Positions 49,291 to 63,150 of a stretch of DNA of 64,000 nucleotides are shown here, in pieces. The stretch covers positions 24,470,379 to 24,534,378 of the forward strand of contig NC_040011.1 in the NCBI RefSeq assembly GCF_000972845.2, in the 5' to 3' direction. Origin of the DNA: Larimichthys crocea. Lineage: Eukaryota > Chordata > Actinopteri > Sciaenidae. Positions within the stretch are counted from its first letter, which is position 1. Each line of letters opens with the position of its first letter. The position numbers and the translations under genes are program-made. The notes under the pieces are model-generated. The model was not told where the DNA came from, did not search any database, and worked only from the letters and a program-made list of their open reading frames with translations.

Positions 49291-51882
49291 ACGCATACTT
49301 AACACAAAAAAAAAGTAATCACATATTTGGCTTCGGGACGTTGAGCAGTAAACTTATCAGACTTTCTTGTTAGTCTCGCTTCGATAGCATCTACAAATAA
49401 TAATCACAGATATGATTTGATATTTATAATTGGAGCTAAAGTGGGTGGCATGATCAATCTAAGGGGGTTGTGAGCTAATTAACATATAAATAATTGAATC
49501 AATTTGATAAATGTTTGTTTTTTCACATGTAAAATGTCTAAATTGTGAAAACATCATCAGCTTTCTTTAAAGCTTCTGTAAACTGTGACGTTCACAGTCG
49601 TGACTTCAGGCTGCGAGCTGGCTCTGCTGGTCACCTTGTAGAGAATTTTCTGGTCGCCTCTTTGAGAGGGACAGACTGAAACAAGATGCTGATCGTTTTG
49701 TATTTGTGGAAGAGAGACGTAGATGAAAATGACAGCGATGAAGCCATGAGAACCGACTGGACAGCGTGCGTGCAGATTCTACTTTATTTTTTGTGTGTCT
49801 CTATGTGACGGGCAGCTAACGCGAACTAGCCAGTCGTCTGTAGACATCTTGTCAAGAAAAGACAAACAAAAGATGAACTAGCGTTTTATCTGTGCTGAAA
49901 CTGATTATTAAACTGATGTCTGTGCAGCATCAGTACTGACAGTCCTAATCTGTGTGGTTCAGGTCTCCTTTCATTCCTGCATTCAACATAAAATGACAAA
50001 ATTAGATAAAATTTGGTTTTACTCGCTGCTTTTTACTTATGAATGACTTCAAATTTTTCCTTTAGCTACTGGATTAGCTGATCAACACAAATCAGCTTCT
50101 CAAGTGTTCAGATTTGATGCTTTTCTTTGTCACATATGAAGTTAAACACATGTTAAAAGAAAAGTTAAAAGAATTTTTAGACGGCTGCACGGTCAAGCTA
50201 TTAGAATACATCACTCTGGGCTCGCTGGAAATAATCATTTTCCATAATTTTCTAACACAAGAGTGACATAATGATTATTAGTGAAAGTAATTGGCAGGCT
50301 AATTAAAAATGAAAGTTAGCGGCAGCCCTATTGATGATTAAATACAGGTAGACATAAACAACTCGATGATATATTCTACGTAGCACTAAGAAATGTCTGC
50401 TGAGTTTACGCTATTTCCAATCCGTCCACCTCTGAGGAATAACAGTCAGGGCTGCGTTACCATTTCATATGTCCATTTTCAAAATTGCCTGTATGACGTA
50501 TGCGCACATACATGCAGCTCTTTTTTAAAAATTTTTTTGGAACCACTTACAGATTAGATGTAATAGACATGCCGGGAAATGTGCCGCTGTAGGAATGTCG
50601 ACCACATGTTCAAAAATAAATAGACCTGTGAGAATTGAAACAAGCACTCATAAGGTTAATCAAACCTAATTTCTTCATGCTTTCTCTGCTTTGGTCCGCC
50701 AGCATTTTTGCTGTCATATTATTATTTCTAGATTTCTTTCTGGGCAACAGTAATCCAGGCATAACTAGGCCCTGCCACACTAAATTAGCTGCAAACAGAT
50801 GTAGAACAGAGTGAGAGTGTGCATTTCCCACCTTTTGCATAACGCTTTTGAAAAAAAAAAAAAAAAAAAAAAAAGGCTGCATACCAGCAACGTGTGGGGA
50901 AATTAACTAATTAGGAAATAGAGGGTCTGGCCTCGAATTACACAAAATACTTTTCTCCTCATGCCGTGTTTTTGTGGTCGGCGTGGTGGTCGAGAAGCCG
51001 CTCTTCATCCGCCCTCTAACTCTAACCTCTGGTGTGATTAACTGGCTGGTCAGAACAAAAGAAATGAAAGGTTAAGAGAGAGAGAAGTGAGGTCTGAGCC
51101 TTTTCCTCTCGGTTTTTTTTCTTCACTCGGGGTGGCGTCTCTGGCATGGCACGGACCCAAGCTGAAGGAGTGTTAAACCTCTCAGGCTGCGGGGAGAAGA
51201 AATGACAGGACTCCCTCAAGCTCCCCTCTGTTCTTCTAATGGACTCCTCCGTCGACATGGCAGGGTTAGAAATATCATAAGTTCATATTCCCCACACAAG
51301 ACTTTTTTTTTTTTTTTGCCTTTCCCCCATTTAGTGGTGTTGCCTTTCAGATTCCTCAATGGCTCCATCTCTTTTACCCAAAGAATCAGAGTCCTATCAG
51401 TGAAATCAAAGGCGATTACACAGCTCACTAGTCATTTAGGATCTCTGTGGCTGTGGTAAGTATGTAATGCAGGCCGCAGCCCCAAAGTCTCTGTTTATTC
51501 AGTGAAAGTGCTCTGTAATTTATTTAAAATAATCTATTTTAACAAATAAAGAGGTCATTGAGTGAGCGCATTGCTGCAGGCGCACATTTAAATACCTCTT
51601 TAAGAGTCTGACTGGCTGACAGGCTGCCGAGCTGGCTGGACCCAGAGGACGCAGAGGCAGGCCTCCTGCTCTGAACAAAGTGATTCACCAAAATCTGAAG
51701 AGCAACATCACGTGGTCAGAGAGGGAGTACTTGCCCTCTGTTGATCTCTGAGCACTGATCAGCATGGCGAAGCCTTTTTTTTTTTTTTTTTTTTTTTCCT
51801 TCTTCTTATTGAGATGTTTGATTCAGATCCAGGATGCTTGTTTGAAGAGGGGGGTGGGCTTGGGCCCTCGTGGATGTTTTGA

Positions 51883-51904
51883 GGGGGTGGGCGGGTGTGG
51901 GGGG
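51883..51904 (+). other. G-quadruplex-capable run on the plus strand
   Basis: G-runs at 51883-51887, 51889-51891, 51893-51895 and 51899-51904 with loops of 1, 1 and 3 bases meet the canonical pattern. It lies in a G-rich stretch downstream of a poly(T) run, in apparent gene desert. Confidence 0.65.
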
Positions 51905-54214
51905 CTGGAGTAAATATGACAGATGGGATTACAAGGAAACCCTCTCTGCGATTTCGAAGGGCTTGAAATAGAGCTGGTTTTTCCTGCATACCAGTACATC
52001 TCCCCACTTGCTCTCTGTGGTGGCTTCAGTAGCTCAGGTGCACTGTATCTACGTTATGTCTGCCTGTCTGATGGGATCTGACTGCACCACAGAGTTGAAC
52101 GCATCAAAGGAAGTCAAAGAGAGGAGGCAAGTCCAACTGTAAGAGGCCCAGTTATATAAATGGAGCCAAAGTACTTTGCTTTATTTGGACTTGTTTGGGC
52201 TTATTTGTTTGTACACCACACAGCTTCATACTTGGCGAGATTCAGTGCACGGTTTTTCCTCCCACTTTAAATACCTACAGTATGCAACTTGTTGATGCTG
52301 GGTTATAAGACAACTTATTTCCATCATTAAATCTTATACATTATGGTTTTCTGTTATTTTAGCCAACAATAGCTTCATCAAAGACTCCATTAAGCTTGAT
52401 TTTAAAAAGGTTTTCCATGCCATATGTTGGCAAAGCCACACTGGCTGACTTACCCACCAATGAATCACATACATTCAGAAGACGTGTGAGGTTCAAGGGC
52501 TAACAAAGTGGCTAATTTTTGAGCACATATATACGCTGAGGGGGGAATGAAGAAGACTGACATTTCACCAAACTTCTCTACAAAAACATCAGTGGACCAT
52601 GACTGGCATCTGGTGCAATAAGTGGTCGGTGTGTAGCGAGCCTCTTCTGTTCCGGCCAAAGAAAACCCGGTTTAGTGTAACCGCCGTTTCCTCGAGCAGC
52701 CCAAAGTCGAGAGAAAAAGCAGGAGAAAGGGTTCGAGAGGTTTGCAAGATGTTGTCATTCCAGTGTATAGCTTTATCCTTACGTGCCACATCTCTTTGTC
52801 TGAGAAGATATGGAGGTATTAGACTTTGTTTGCTTGAGACTCCATCCGTTGTCAGTCATTTTCTGCTATCTGCGAGTTCATCCTCTCCTGATGCTGACAG
52901 ATAAGGTCTGTGCTACCTTCTGAACAGTGAATAGCTCCGTCTGTGTTGGCTGACATTGTGGTTTGGGTCAGTGAGTCAGGGATAGCCTGATGGATTACTT
53001 TACTAATGATTTTGGCCTGAGAGTGAGCTTGTTTTAAAAGGCAGACATTCGGCGAGTCAGTTTGAGTTTCATGCGATGTTATGGATTGGTGGAGTTGTGT
53101 GTAGAGGTTCCTTTGACGGGCCAAAATCGACGCTTGATTATTTAATGTTCTTGTTTTACAAACCGAGCTTAATCTGCAGAGCAAAGAAACAAGAAATTCA
53201 ATTGGCACGGCTAATTTTAAAAACTTAGACTAGGGTAGATTTTTTTTCACAAACAAAACGTGCAGGATGAATGGTGGGGACTTTCACCGTAACACAATAT
53301 ACTGATTCACATTTGAGATGTTTGCATGTACTGTACCACCAGCGGAAGATGTCCTCCGTGATTGAGCCCACCCAGATTGCAGTGTTGTGAGGGAGCGTGC
53401 CCCTTACCTCCCACTGGGGGCAACAAGGTCCTGTGTCCACATTTCAAGCAGGGCTGTCACTCACAGTAGGGGAGAAAGGGTTCTGTCTTGGGGTCAACAC
53501 TTATGTTCTCCAGCTAAGAAAGCAAGGCTGGCTCTCAGAGGACAGGCAGCAGTTCAACACAGCATGCTTTGTGCTGCATCTATACAGGCGAAAGTGGAGG
53601 AGGTCAGAGATGAGCAGAAGGGATGTGAAAAATGACAGTGGAGAGTGAAAAGGAGTCTGTAACTTTGTAGGAAACCTATAGTGAGGCCTGAAGGTATTTA
53701 CAGAATGTATGGATACATTTCAGCAAAAAGACAATAGATAACCAGCACGCTTATTTCATTCTACATGGACACGACAATGTTTTGACCAGAAATTGTCTTG
53801 CTCAGGTAAAGGAGAAGGGTTCAGCATGATCAGATAATTCTGATTAATTGTTGTAATTAAATCGTTCAAATGGGAATGACGCAGTCTGATAATGTCAATA
53901 TCCTCTAACACAATTTATCCAAACAATCTGTTTGCAAACTTTACTGTCTTCAATAACCTTTTTCTTATAAGGCATACTTAATAAAGGGTTTAAACTAAAA
54001 GTTTTATGGTTACTAAAATCATAAATAAACATTTTTTATAACTTCTGTATTCAAAGGCTGTGGTTGGTTATCTTCCTCCAACATACCTAACATTTTTCTC
54101 AGTTTGACTAAATGCCTTAACTTTTTTTTCTAAACGTAATCACAGTTGTATAGTACTTATAATTAGTGCACAGAGTTTCCGGGTCTGTGAAGTGATACTA
54201 AACACGGTAGTGTC

Positions 54215-54686
54215 GTAAACCTGCATTCTTTCTGATGGCCAGCAGGGGTAAGTTCCATTGGCTGCAAAAAAAAAAAAGTCTGATTGTATTGAGCCTTATG
54301 TTAAAATGACCCTACTTTACAGAGTTGTGGTATTAAGAGCTAGTGTCTTTTCTTCAGTTTCTCCAAGTTTTCTTCCAAACATGGAAGAACATGTTCATTT
54401 TCTATATTTTGGTATGTTTTAGGGCGTGATTACCTTGTAATTTATGAGGATAAGCCATTAAAGATAATCTCATTAAATACAGCTTGCGTTGCGTAGCCAG
54501 CTAGAGGGAAGTAAAACAGTTGCAGCCCATAAAACCAAAACAGTGAGCTGAAAGATGCTAAAATGAGAGGACCTACAGAGTTGGGTGATAATCTTTTTAG
54601 GTTTGTCTCTGTGAGCATCACGCTCCACTTTATACATACTAAATCATGCAATGTTAATAAAACATATTAATATAGTGCAGCTTTAA
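54215..54686. mobile_element. MITE-like element, family B, copy 2
   Basis: Starts near TAAACCTGCATTC, then GGCCAGCAGGGG; later CATAAAACCAAAACAGTGAG, GAGAGGACCTACAG, GGGTGATAATC, and ends TATAGTGCAGCTTTAA. Ordered similarity to 29245-29792. No coding capacity; an 11-A run at about 54267 lies inside it. Confidence 0.65.
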
Positions 54687-56440
54687 TTAATGAATTACTA
54701 ACATTTAAAGCTGCAGGTACTAAGTGGTTCTAACAAAAGACTTGTTAATGATTTCATAGAATTATTCCCAGCAGGTTGCAGCTCTTCTCTGCACTTGCAC
54801 TGATGATGTCATATCTGTTTCACTAAAAGGAAAAAAGAGTGTTTAAAGACTGTCTGGTGCCAATTTGTCCATCTTTGAACCTGTAATTGAGTTAGCCAGG
54901 ATTAGCATGCATAACAGTCCTTCTATGTGTCTTAAGGAGATAAAAGAAGGGGGGAAGAGTTAGAGATGGAGGGCATCAGATCGACACATGTTTGGGCCGA
55001 TGTCCCCTTTTAATGTAATTTGGCACATGGTGCTATGTGCTTCTTCTGGTGTAGAGTTTCTTTTAAGTGGCTAATGCCTGCGGTGGGTGAGCACCCACTG
55101 GGGACAAGAGAGGTCAGTGTTTTGGGTGGAACGTGTGGAGAAGGTGTGGGGGATCTTCCTGTCATTCACTGCTCATTCCTCTGAGCCCCGCTGACCTTTG
55201 ACCTCCACGCACACAATCCGACAACCTCATCGACTGAGCAGAGCAGCACGGCTGTGTAAGAAAATGCTCATCTTTAAACACGTTGTTGGATGTTATCTGA
55301 TCTGTGGAGTGACACAGTGTAACTTGATTTAAAGAAGAACAGATGATTCGATGATTGTGACTTTTGAGATCAGGATGTCAATAATATGAGATTTATTATT
55401 TTAATGATGTTTATTTAGCTGAGTGACATAATTCAATTATTAGGAACTCAATAGTTTATGGTTAAAAAACACTGCCTATAGTGTTGGTAATTGTTCAGCT
55501 TAGTAGAGTGATGCACTGCAAGTCAGTGAAGCCCAAAAGTAGCTTTACCCTTTCCCAAAACCTGAAAGTAGTTATACTGTAGTAACTATTTAACTATTTT
55601 TGTCCCTTTATTTTAAACAAAAAAAGCAAGATGATCCATTACATTAGACGTAATTTAACCTTTATGTGTCCAGACTGTTTGTCTGACTTTTCTGGAGGTG
55701 AAGAATCCACGTCACCCTTACAGACGGTTCAGATTAGTCATCCGAGGTACGCGGGAAAGGTTAAGATAATGTCCAAAGTGGAAAAAATAGAGCTGTTAAG
55801 ACTGATCCTAAACTGGACGGCCAACTATTGGTCACTGGGGGCGTCCCGATGGCTGCCACTCAGAGCCTCTTTACTCCAAACTTTCCATCTCATTTATTCC
55901 ACCCCTTTCTCTCTTCTTATAAGTACAGATGTAGTGGGAACCTTCAATCAGCTTCATGATGACACAACCTCTCAATTTTCATGCTCCTTATTCGCTGTCT
56001 AATGTGCCACCACACACACAGATGCACGTGCACAAGCACACCCACACACACTTAAATGCACTTTGCCCAACTGGCAGACATCTGTTGATAATCATTGCCC
56101 AGTCTCAGCAGAGAGAACTTGTGATATTTAATATTTCCTCACCACTTGAACAAATAAGCTCTAATAACTGCAAGGTACTTGACCACAGGAGTAGAGGAGA
56201 TGTGCAGCATGAAAGGAACTGTGTGCACTTTGGTTGAATCTGCGTTGTTAAACTTTCCATAGTATTTTACCCTCAGCATATATATATTAAAAAAATCAAC
56301 TTGAAAAGCCACCACCCACCAACCCCCACATACCCCCAAAGCCACAAAAACTTAAACAGTGAACAAACATTATAAATCATTGCTTAAAAGGAGATATAAA
56401 TAGTTATAAATACTCACAAACACCACTCACACATACTGTA
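54687..56440. other. Intergenic sequence without recognised genes
   Basis: No gene recognised. The stretch at about 54990-55180 is GC-richer than its surroundings and may be a conserved element. A 123-codon open frame at 55631-56002 shows no recognisable domain. Otherwise nothing noted. Confidence 0.5.
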
Positions 56441-56490
56441 CACACACACACACACACACACGTGCACATGTGCACACACACGAGCACACA

Positions 56491-56548
<58 letters not shown>

Positions 56549-56576
56549 ACATGTGCACACACACGAGCACACACTT
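56441..56576. repeat. Compound (CA)n array with an internal 83-bp duplication
   Basis: CA repeats interrupted twice by the same 32-base insert starting CGTGCACATGTGCACACACA (56461-56492 and 56544-56575). The two inserts are identical and 83 bases apart, so a unit of CA repeat plus insert has been duplicated. The insert includes the palindromes CACGTG and TGCACATGTGCA. Confidence 0.95.
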
Positions 56577-56714
56577 AAAGCTGATGCGCAGCGGAGGTGT
56601 TGCAGAGCTGCAGAGCATCGAGAGACATTCACAAAACACTCATTAACTTCCTTTACAAAGCAGCCTTTGTGACCTGCCAGACCCTTGGCTACTCTCCCCT
56701 GCTCTCTTTCTCTC

Positions 56715-56715
<1 letters not shown>

Positions 56716-56756
<41 letters not shown>
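56716..56756. repeat. (CA)n microsatellite
   Basis: About 20 uninterrupted CA units, preceded by a CT-rich stretch. Confidence 0.97.
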
Positions 56757-56759
<3 letters not shown>

Positions 56760-59700
56760 TTTGTGCACACATGGATAGTTTCTAGCTCAATGAGAAAGTA
56801 CATAAACACTAAATGGGATTAAAGTTTAAAGTGTTACGGCTACCTGGATATTTTTTCATGTAGGCTCTCTTGGCATATGACGAGCTCCATGAAGCCTTTT
56901 AAGAAAAGAAATAAACTACTTTTGCAGCAAATACACCAATTAATGTTTGACTTACGTGTGCCCAAACCCACCATGGAGAAGCTTGAAAAGACTTCAATGT
57001 ATTACTTTTACTTCTTCATGATTAAATTAGTATCCTTGGAGACAGCTGATGGCAGATATCAAAGACTTGGATTCACACCTCGACCCTCAGAGATAGCCGT
57101 GTCCCTTGAATCAACTGAACATGTTATATTTTATTACCTCATAAATTACATATTACACTAATCTAATACAAATTGTACTCTCAGTGCAAGATTTCCTTTG
57201 CAGTGGATGACAAAGAAAATAATATCCCAGTCAAGGTTCAATTTAAAATTGAGTAATAAAGTGAAAAAGAACAATTAGCACCCGAAGGTGCTCCAGTGCC
57301 TCAAACTGTGGTCAACGTAAAATATACAATATTAAAGTCAAAGTAACATTCATAGTATGTAATGCCTCTCTGCTTCCTCAGATGTCCAAGCCAAGTTTCA
57401 GCACTCCAAGTCGGTTACATCAGTTCCTGTGTGGCAGTGCATGAGGCGGCTCATTTATGGATAGTTTTGGTTTGTTACAACTTATGTCATATTTTTGTAG
57501 TTTTGGACGTTATTTCTGTGGGTTATGATAACATTGTACTTACCAAAGTAATTGCTGGGATCTGGGAACGCAGTAACATTGCTACAATGACGTCAAACAT
57601 GGCAAGAAGCACACAGGATCAAACAGGTTGAAAGTAGTTGTCTATAAACTGCTGAGTTTGAATACAAGTTTTATTGTTTTTATTATTTTGTCTTAGCAAT
57701 AAGTTTGTTAAACTAACAGTTTAAACCCTGAACAATAGTCTGACCACTTTAATTCCCTGTCAGTCCCAGATCTCAGAGATTCCTGCAGCCAGTTTCTATT
57801 CGCCTGATCGAGAGATTTTGACAGTAATGGATATAAAGAACATATGATTTTAAATATTTCAAACAATGGCTTTCGCAAATATTTTATGAGAAAGGAAATG
57901 CATTCAACATGGTACACCTAGAACTCAGGAATACACACAATGTCTTTATTTACAAGGAAACTCAGTAACTTTGGTAATGTTATGATTCTTAAACCAGTTT
58001 TTTAAGCAAAAATGTCTCCATTGGTTTCAGCTTCTCAAATGTGAATATTTTCTGCTTTTAAAATACATGAAACATATAAACTTAACATCTTTGGGTTTTG
58101 GACTGTTGGTCAGACAAAACAAACAATCTGAAGCAACCACCTTGGGCTCTAAGAAATTGTAATGGGCACCAATTCGTCTTATTGACTTATCAAGTAATGG
58201 ATAATGTAGATAATCGTTAGTTGCAGCCTAAATATGTTAAAATTATATGCAGCTAATTGGAACTAAACCACAATAAAATCATCATTTAAAGATGAAACTG
58301 TTTGGTTTAACAACATTTGAGTCAGCAAATTCTACACCAGCAGCAGCGTGACAAAGCTTCTTTTCCACAGTAATGAATTTACCATCAGGCACTTCTTCCT
58401 GCTTGCTCTCAGATCAAAGTGAGCAATGTGCTCAGGTTTCATCAGCCGGGAGGACCAGCCGAGGCAGCTCGGCCTGGTTCTCTTCCAGCAGATGAGTGGA
58501 GAGGTTTGGGGAAGAGGTCAGCCACACACCGGGGACTCCCTGACAGCAGCATTGCCAAAGACCACCAAGGTGATCGTTAGATGAAATGACAGGCCACATT
58601 CTTATCCTCACTCCCCGAGGGCAAAGAAACAGGAGAGGGTGAAGGAGGTGGCATGTTTCACTTTATATTGGAGTTTGTTCTGCATCTTCATGCACTCCAC
58701 CATTTACATTCAATACGGCCACTGTACTGAAATGAGCTGAAGAGAGCTTGGCATCGTGGTGCTAAATATTCTATAAAGGCATACTTGTTAAGTAAGACTT
58801 GAGGAAAAGTGCAGCGGAGTCAAGAGCGCAAAGAAGTAGGGAAACAACCTCCATGATGGATGATAGAGAAATAAGTATCTGGGCTGGGGGGGAAACTTCT
58901 AATTATGAGAAGGGAGGCACATGCTCATTCATCCCAAGGGGGGCTCTCAGAGCTTCGGCCTCATGAATTGAATAGTGTGGTGAGGAGTTAAGGGATGGAC
59001 CAGAAGTGGCACCTTTGCCAACCACAGTGAACAAGCCACCTCCACTCCTTTTACCACATGCTATTGCTCCCTCTACGTGCCGTGAACCTTCACATAATCA
59101 AACCCTTCTCGCTGCCTCACACCAAAAAAGACACAAATCTGAATACAGCCCCCCCTCTCATTTATTGCCTTATAAAAAGTCTTTTGGTTAGTTTTTGCAT
59201 CTCTAAAACGAGCACGCTGGTTTTCCCCCCACATAGTGCTCCATTCATCATAGGCTGGTGTAGGGAGACCTACTGCTCTTACATTTCCTGTAATTGGAGT
59301 GGCAGAGGTCCAAAGGTTGGCATTAATATTAAAAGAAAGTAGCAAAAATGAATTATTTCCTGACAGTTTCTCACCTTTGCCAACTGGTATTTGTGTAATC
59401 AGTTATGTTCCAGCATGGGGTGTCTGCATATGTCTTTGTTTGGTTACAAACCAATTTGTCACCTTTTATACTCCCGACTTCCTCTTAGGTCAACAGGCCC
59501 CTGTGGCGCCCTAAATGTTCTCCACAAGCTTATGAGGCTTGGTGGTGAATCTGGTGCCTGTGAAGCATAACTCTCCCTGTCAAAACAGAGAGGGAAACCA
59601 TGATTCTTCACCACGCAGTCCCACGCTGCTCAACTCTAATAAGCCAACAGACATGAGGTCATTTTTTTAGTGTTCACTTGTTGGTGTTTTTTTTTTTTTG

Positions 59701-62139
59701 AATGGGTCTGCATTGTTCGTTTGAATAACTTCACATAAGTTGTTAAGAATGTGACATTTTAAACGTGAGATTAGCTTCAACTTTGTGTGCATGTTCAGTT
59801 CACAGTTTACATGAGCTGTAGGTGCTAAATCCTGAATAGAAAGTTATCTCATTATCACCACAGGGCAACTTGTTTTTTTTGTTTTTTTTTTGCAAGAATT
59901 TGATGTTGAACTTAAAAATGAAAACTTGGAAACGGTCCCTCCCTGCTTGACCACTTTCTCAAAGTGGGCTGTTGTCCAGCAGCTACATGTAGTCACTTTA
60001 CGGTTTGTGTTACAGTACATATTGACATGTGAAGTTAATGTTTTGAAATTTCGGCCAGTCATATATTTTGACAAGACAAATGTGACCCTCACTGAATGTT
60101 TCTGCCTTGGGGTGAAATGAAAACATGATCTGATGGTCATTTACAGTAATGTTTTCTTCCAATGTGCATCGCTGAGTGTACACACGGTAGACGTGAAAAT
60201 GAACTTGAAAAAGAGGGGAAAAAAAGGGCTAAAAAAGGGAGCTTTTGATAGAAAGAAATGCACCCAGCTGTGAGCTGGACCCGACACATGTGATGTATAA
60301 ATAAACTTGTATCTCATGCCAGGTTTTCAACAAACCACCGGCTAAACGGGAGATTTTATTTCAAATTAGAATTTCCTCGTAGATCTTGAGATATCGGACT
60401 TAATGATAATGCAAAGTGATGGGTCTTAAAATATTGTAGGTTTGATCTGATGTAGGTGCTGAATTGATTCCCTATGAACAGGGTTCTGCTTTATTACATG
60501 ACCTGCACCTGCTGAGTGTGAGTCAACTTGCCATGATAAATATTTCATTTAATTATATGTCAAATTATATATCAGTTATTTCCATAATGTTAAAAATGCC
60601 ATGTAAATTTTGGACAGTGTGAGCCCTGCATTTTTTTTTGTGTGCTTCATTCGTGTTTTTATTTGAGACTTTAAAGGAGAGGGAAAAAAGTTTCCTTCTT
60701 CTGTAGTAATACAGTTTTGATTAATGTAGCAGCAGCAGCTGAAATCATTTAAATAATTGAAGTTGTTTATATTTCTCTTACACTCTAATTATGCACTTAT
60801 GCATTTACATATTTGCAGGAAAGTTCAGCAGGCGAGATAAAAGTCACATTCAAAGGCCTTTTTTATTGGCAAATTGGAATGAATACCTTAGCTCTTGACC
60901 ATCACACGCATTAAGATGTTTTCTTTTTCTGAGCAGTCAATCATGTGCTTTGACATACAAAAATAGACCGGGACACTTAGCAAAGAAAACCTCATTTATA
61001 ACACGCTTCAGTGCATATATTACACATATTTAAGAAACACTCGTGGATGTTGTGGGACTGAGGCACTTGAGGCAATGTTTGCTTTAATTAATGAAATGGA
61101 AATGGCTATTAAAATTAACACTTTAATTATCTTTAGAAACAGAGCCCACCCCATGTGGGTGAAGTTAAATGCCCAAGTCTGGGTTTGTGTCCCGAAAAGT
61201 GGACAGCCTGGTGAAGAAATACTCCACGAACAAGAAAGGGTGTTAAGAGCATTACCCTTCGTGGTAGGGTGCGTCAAGAGACTTTTTCTCGTTTACTTTA
61301 AGCCAGCTGCCTTTTAAGAGTGATAGAACGCAGGTTTCCTCTTCCATTCATACACTGTGAGTTTTGGATGCTGCATATAACATGAAATATTTGTGTGGGA
61401 ACATCATCATGGTTCGGATATATTGGCAATGGCAATGGGGCATAAGGGCTTCCCTATTTGTGCCACAAGATGAGAGGGTGTTTCTTTCGCTGGCGCCAGA
61501 GGCCCTGTGAACCATGAGCTGATTAAATGAGCGACCTTGTGTTTGTGCTGACAGTGACCATGTTTGAATAATGCTCTCAGTGTCAGAGACAATGAGAGGT
61601 GGCTGGATTCAGTGAGAGGAAAGGATGAGACATTTGTGTGGAGAAAGCGGATCATTTGTCAATGTATGTATGTCAAAGATCTCATCACTGGTTTGGTGGA
61701 AATGTTTTTTTTTTTTTTTAAATAAAAGCTTGAAGCAGTTCAATCAAATTATAAAAAACACATTTTTTCAATAACTTCTCGTGGTTTCTAGCTATGCAGA
61801 CAGTTCTGGTTTTGTTTGCCCCAGTCTCTGAGACTTCTGCCTCTCAGAATTTCAGTGGTCACAGCAATAAAAAATGACATTTCTCTCCAGAAACAGTGTT
61901 CCTGTTTCTCTGGAAGATCCAAGGAACACACCGTCATGTTTTCCAAATTTATATTTGGATTACTTGCTTTCAACAATTCTAATTTTTCTCTCCCGATCAG
62001 GGTTTCCACCGATACTAATCCTAATCTTTACGATACTAGTGCTCTCCTTTCACCAAATTTAAAATCTGTGAACCTCACTGCGATTGGAATTATGTATGTA
62101 AGCTAACATAAAACCAGGAATTGCTGGCAGTGACTTAAA
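56757..62139. other. Intergenic sequence, mostly unannotated
   Basis: No gene recognised. A diverged interspersed repeat lies at 57995-58235 (separate entry). GC-richer stretches at 58440-58640 and near 61140-61280 have no splice context. Open frames up to 98 codons are unsupported. Confidence 0.5.
57995..58235. mobile_element. Interspersed repeat, 15370-type family
   Basis: CAGCTTCTCAAATGTGAATA with TTTTCTGC, then ATCTTTGGGTTTTGGACTGT with TGGTCAGACAAAACAA, and finally GATAATCGTTAGTTGCAGCC. This is the usual order of a very common fish repeat, here in the orientation that ends at the CGTTAGTTGCAGCC side. Non-coding. Confidence 0.65.
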
Positions 62140-62440
62140 GGGCAATGTGAGAAACGGTGGTAACAGTGGTGGTAAAATGCAAAAGGTCCTATCTAGAGCC
62201 AATGCTTAGTTTGTCCGTTCTGGGCTACTGTAGAAACATGGAGGTTCAACATGGTAGACACTATGGAAGATGACCCACAGCACTTAGAGATATGTTTTTG
62301 TTACCTTGGAATGAGTATTCATAACGATTCTCATTTTCAGGTGATTAAACACTAATGAAAACATAGTTATGCATATTATATTCATTTTCTACCATATTCT
62401 GTAAATGGAGCCCCTGAAATCCGACACACTGGACCTTTAA
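62140..62440. mobile_element. MITE-like element, family A, copy 2
   Basis: Ordered similarity to 28428-28755, with the end better preserved: GAGCCCCTGAAATC, then CGACACACTGGACCTTTAA. Middle blocks include CTACTGTAGAAACATGGAGG, TTCAACATGG and ATTTTCAGGTGATTAAACAC. No coding capacity. Confidence 0.75.
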
Positions 62441-62999
62441 TGAACGTATCTAATGATGGTAACACTGGAATTTATAATTACATAAATGAGGATCTAATGT
62501 GAATCAGTCATGTCGGGCCAATGCCTGTTCCACCCAACAAGCTCAAAATCGTCCAAGATACCCATCTGGTGGATCAAAATGGTGCATCTCCACTTTCACT
62601 GGTACACAGTTGAGCCAATGTAAACTGTTCAGTCTGTGAACTGACTCAATGCTAATGTAGAAGAATGAAATACAAAGGAGACAAAACCTATGTCAGGACC
62701 ACTGTGATTGTCTGTTAAAAGGCTTTAATGACTTGGTTGACAGAATAAGGTTCTCAACACAAGGTTCACTTAGTAGCTCTAGGAGCTCTGGAGCTCAGAT
62801 GGTCTTCATCAACAGTTTGAGTTTGACCAGTTGACTCTTTTTTGGTCCAAGTTTCAAAGTTCAGTCTTGACTTTGGAAACAACAGTTGCCAAAATAATGT
62901 CACCACAAGGTCCATTTTGAAGCAGTTCTGTGTTCTGTTCAGCTTGTAATTGAGAAAATAGTGACTGTCCTCTCTCAGTAGCAAACATGGAAGCAGTAT

Positions 63000-63150
63000 G
63001 ACGTTAATATGTTCCCACAGAAAGGTTGGAGTGTGTGATGATTGGGGCGTACAAAGCGTGTGACTACGACACTGGAGACTGTGGTTCTACCAACAGTCAA
63101 CACTGGATCCTTTTAACCATGGGGGTGATCTTTCTTCCTGACCAAGTAAG
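63000..63150. mobile_element. Possible old tRNA-like or MITE repeat fragment
   Basis: Phrases GCGTACAAAGCGTGTGACTA, CGACACTGGAGACTGTGGTT and CTACCAACAGTCAACAC resemble a fish repeat with a decayed box-B-like GTGGTTCTACCAACA. It cannot be folded into an intact tRNA. Low certainty. Confidence 0.3.

Larger units (their letters stand above)
48621..54214. other. Intergenic sequence without recognised genes
   Basis: Contains a CT/CA-rich run (48740-48805), a candidate conserved block (49080-49290), a poly(A) run (50850-50873), poly(T) runs (51303-51317, 51776-51797) and a plus-strand G-quadruplex motif (51883-51904). Open frames up to 118 codons lack support. Confidence 0.5.

Noticed and set aside
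50850..50873. Poly(A) run considered as the tail of a processed pseudogene or retrogene
   Set aside because: No gene-like sequence or poly(A) signal precedes it on either strand, and no flanking direct repeats were found.
55631..56002. 123-codon plus-strand open frame
   Set aside because: No domain recognised, no splice or promoter context, length within chance expectation.
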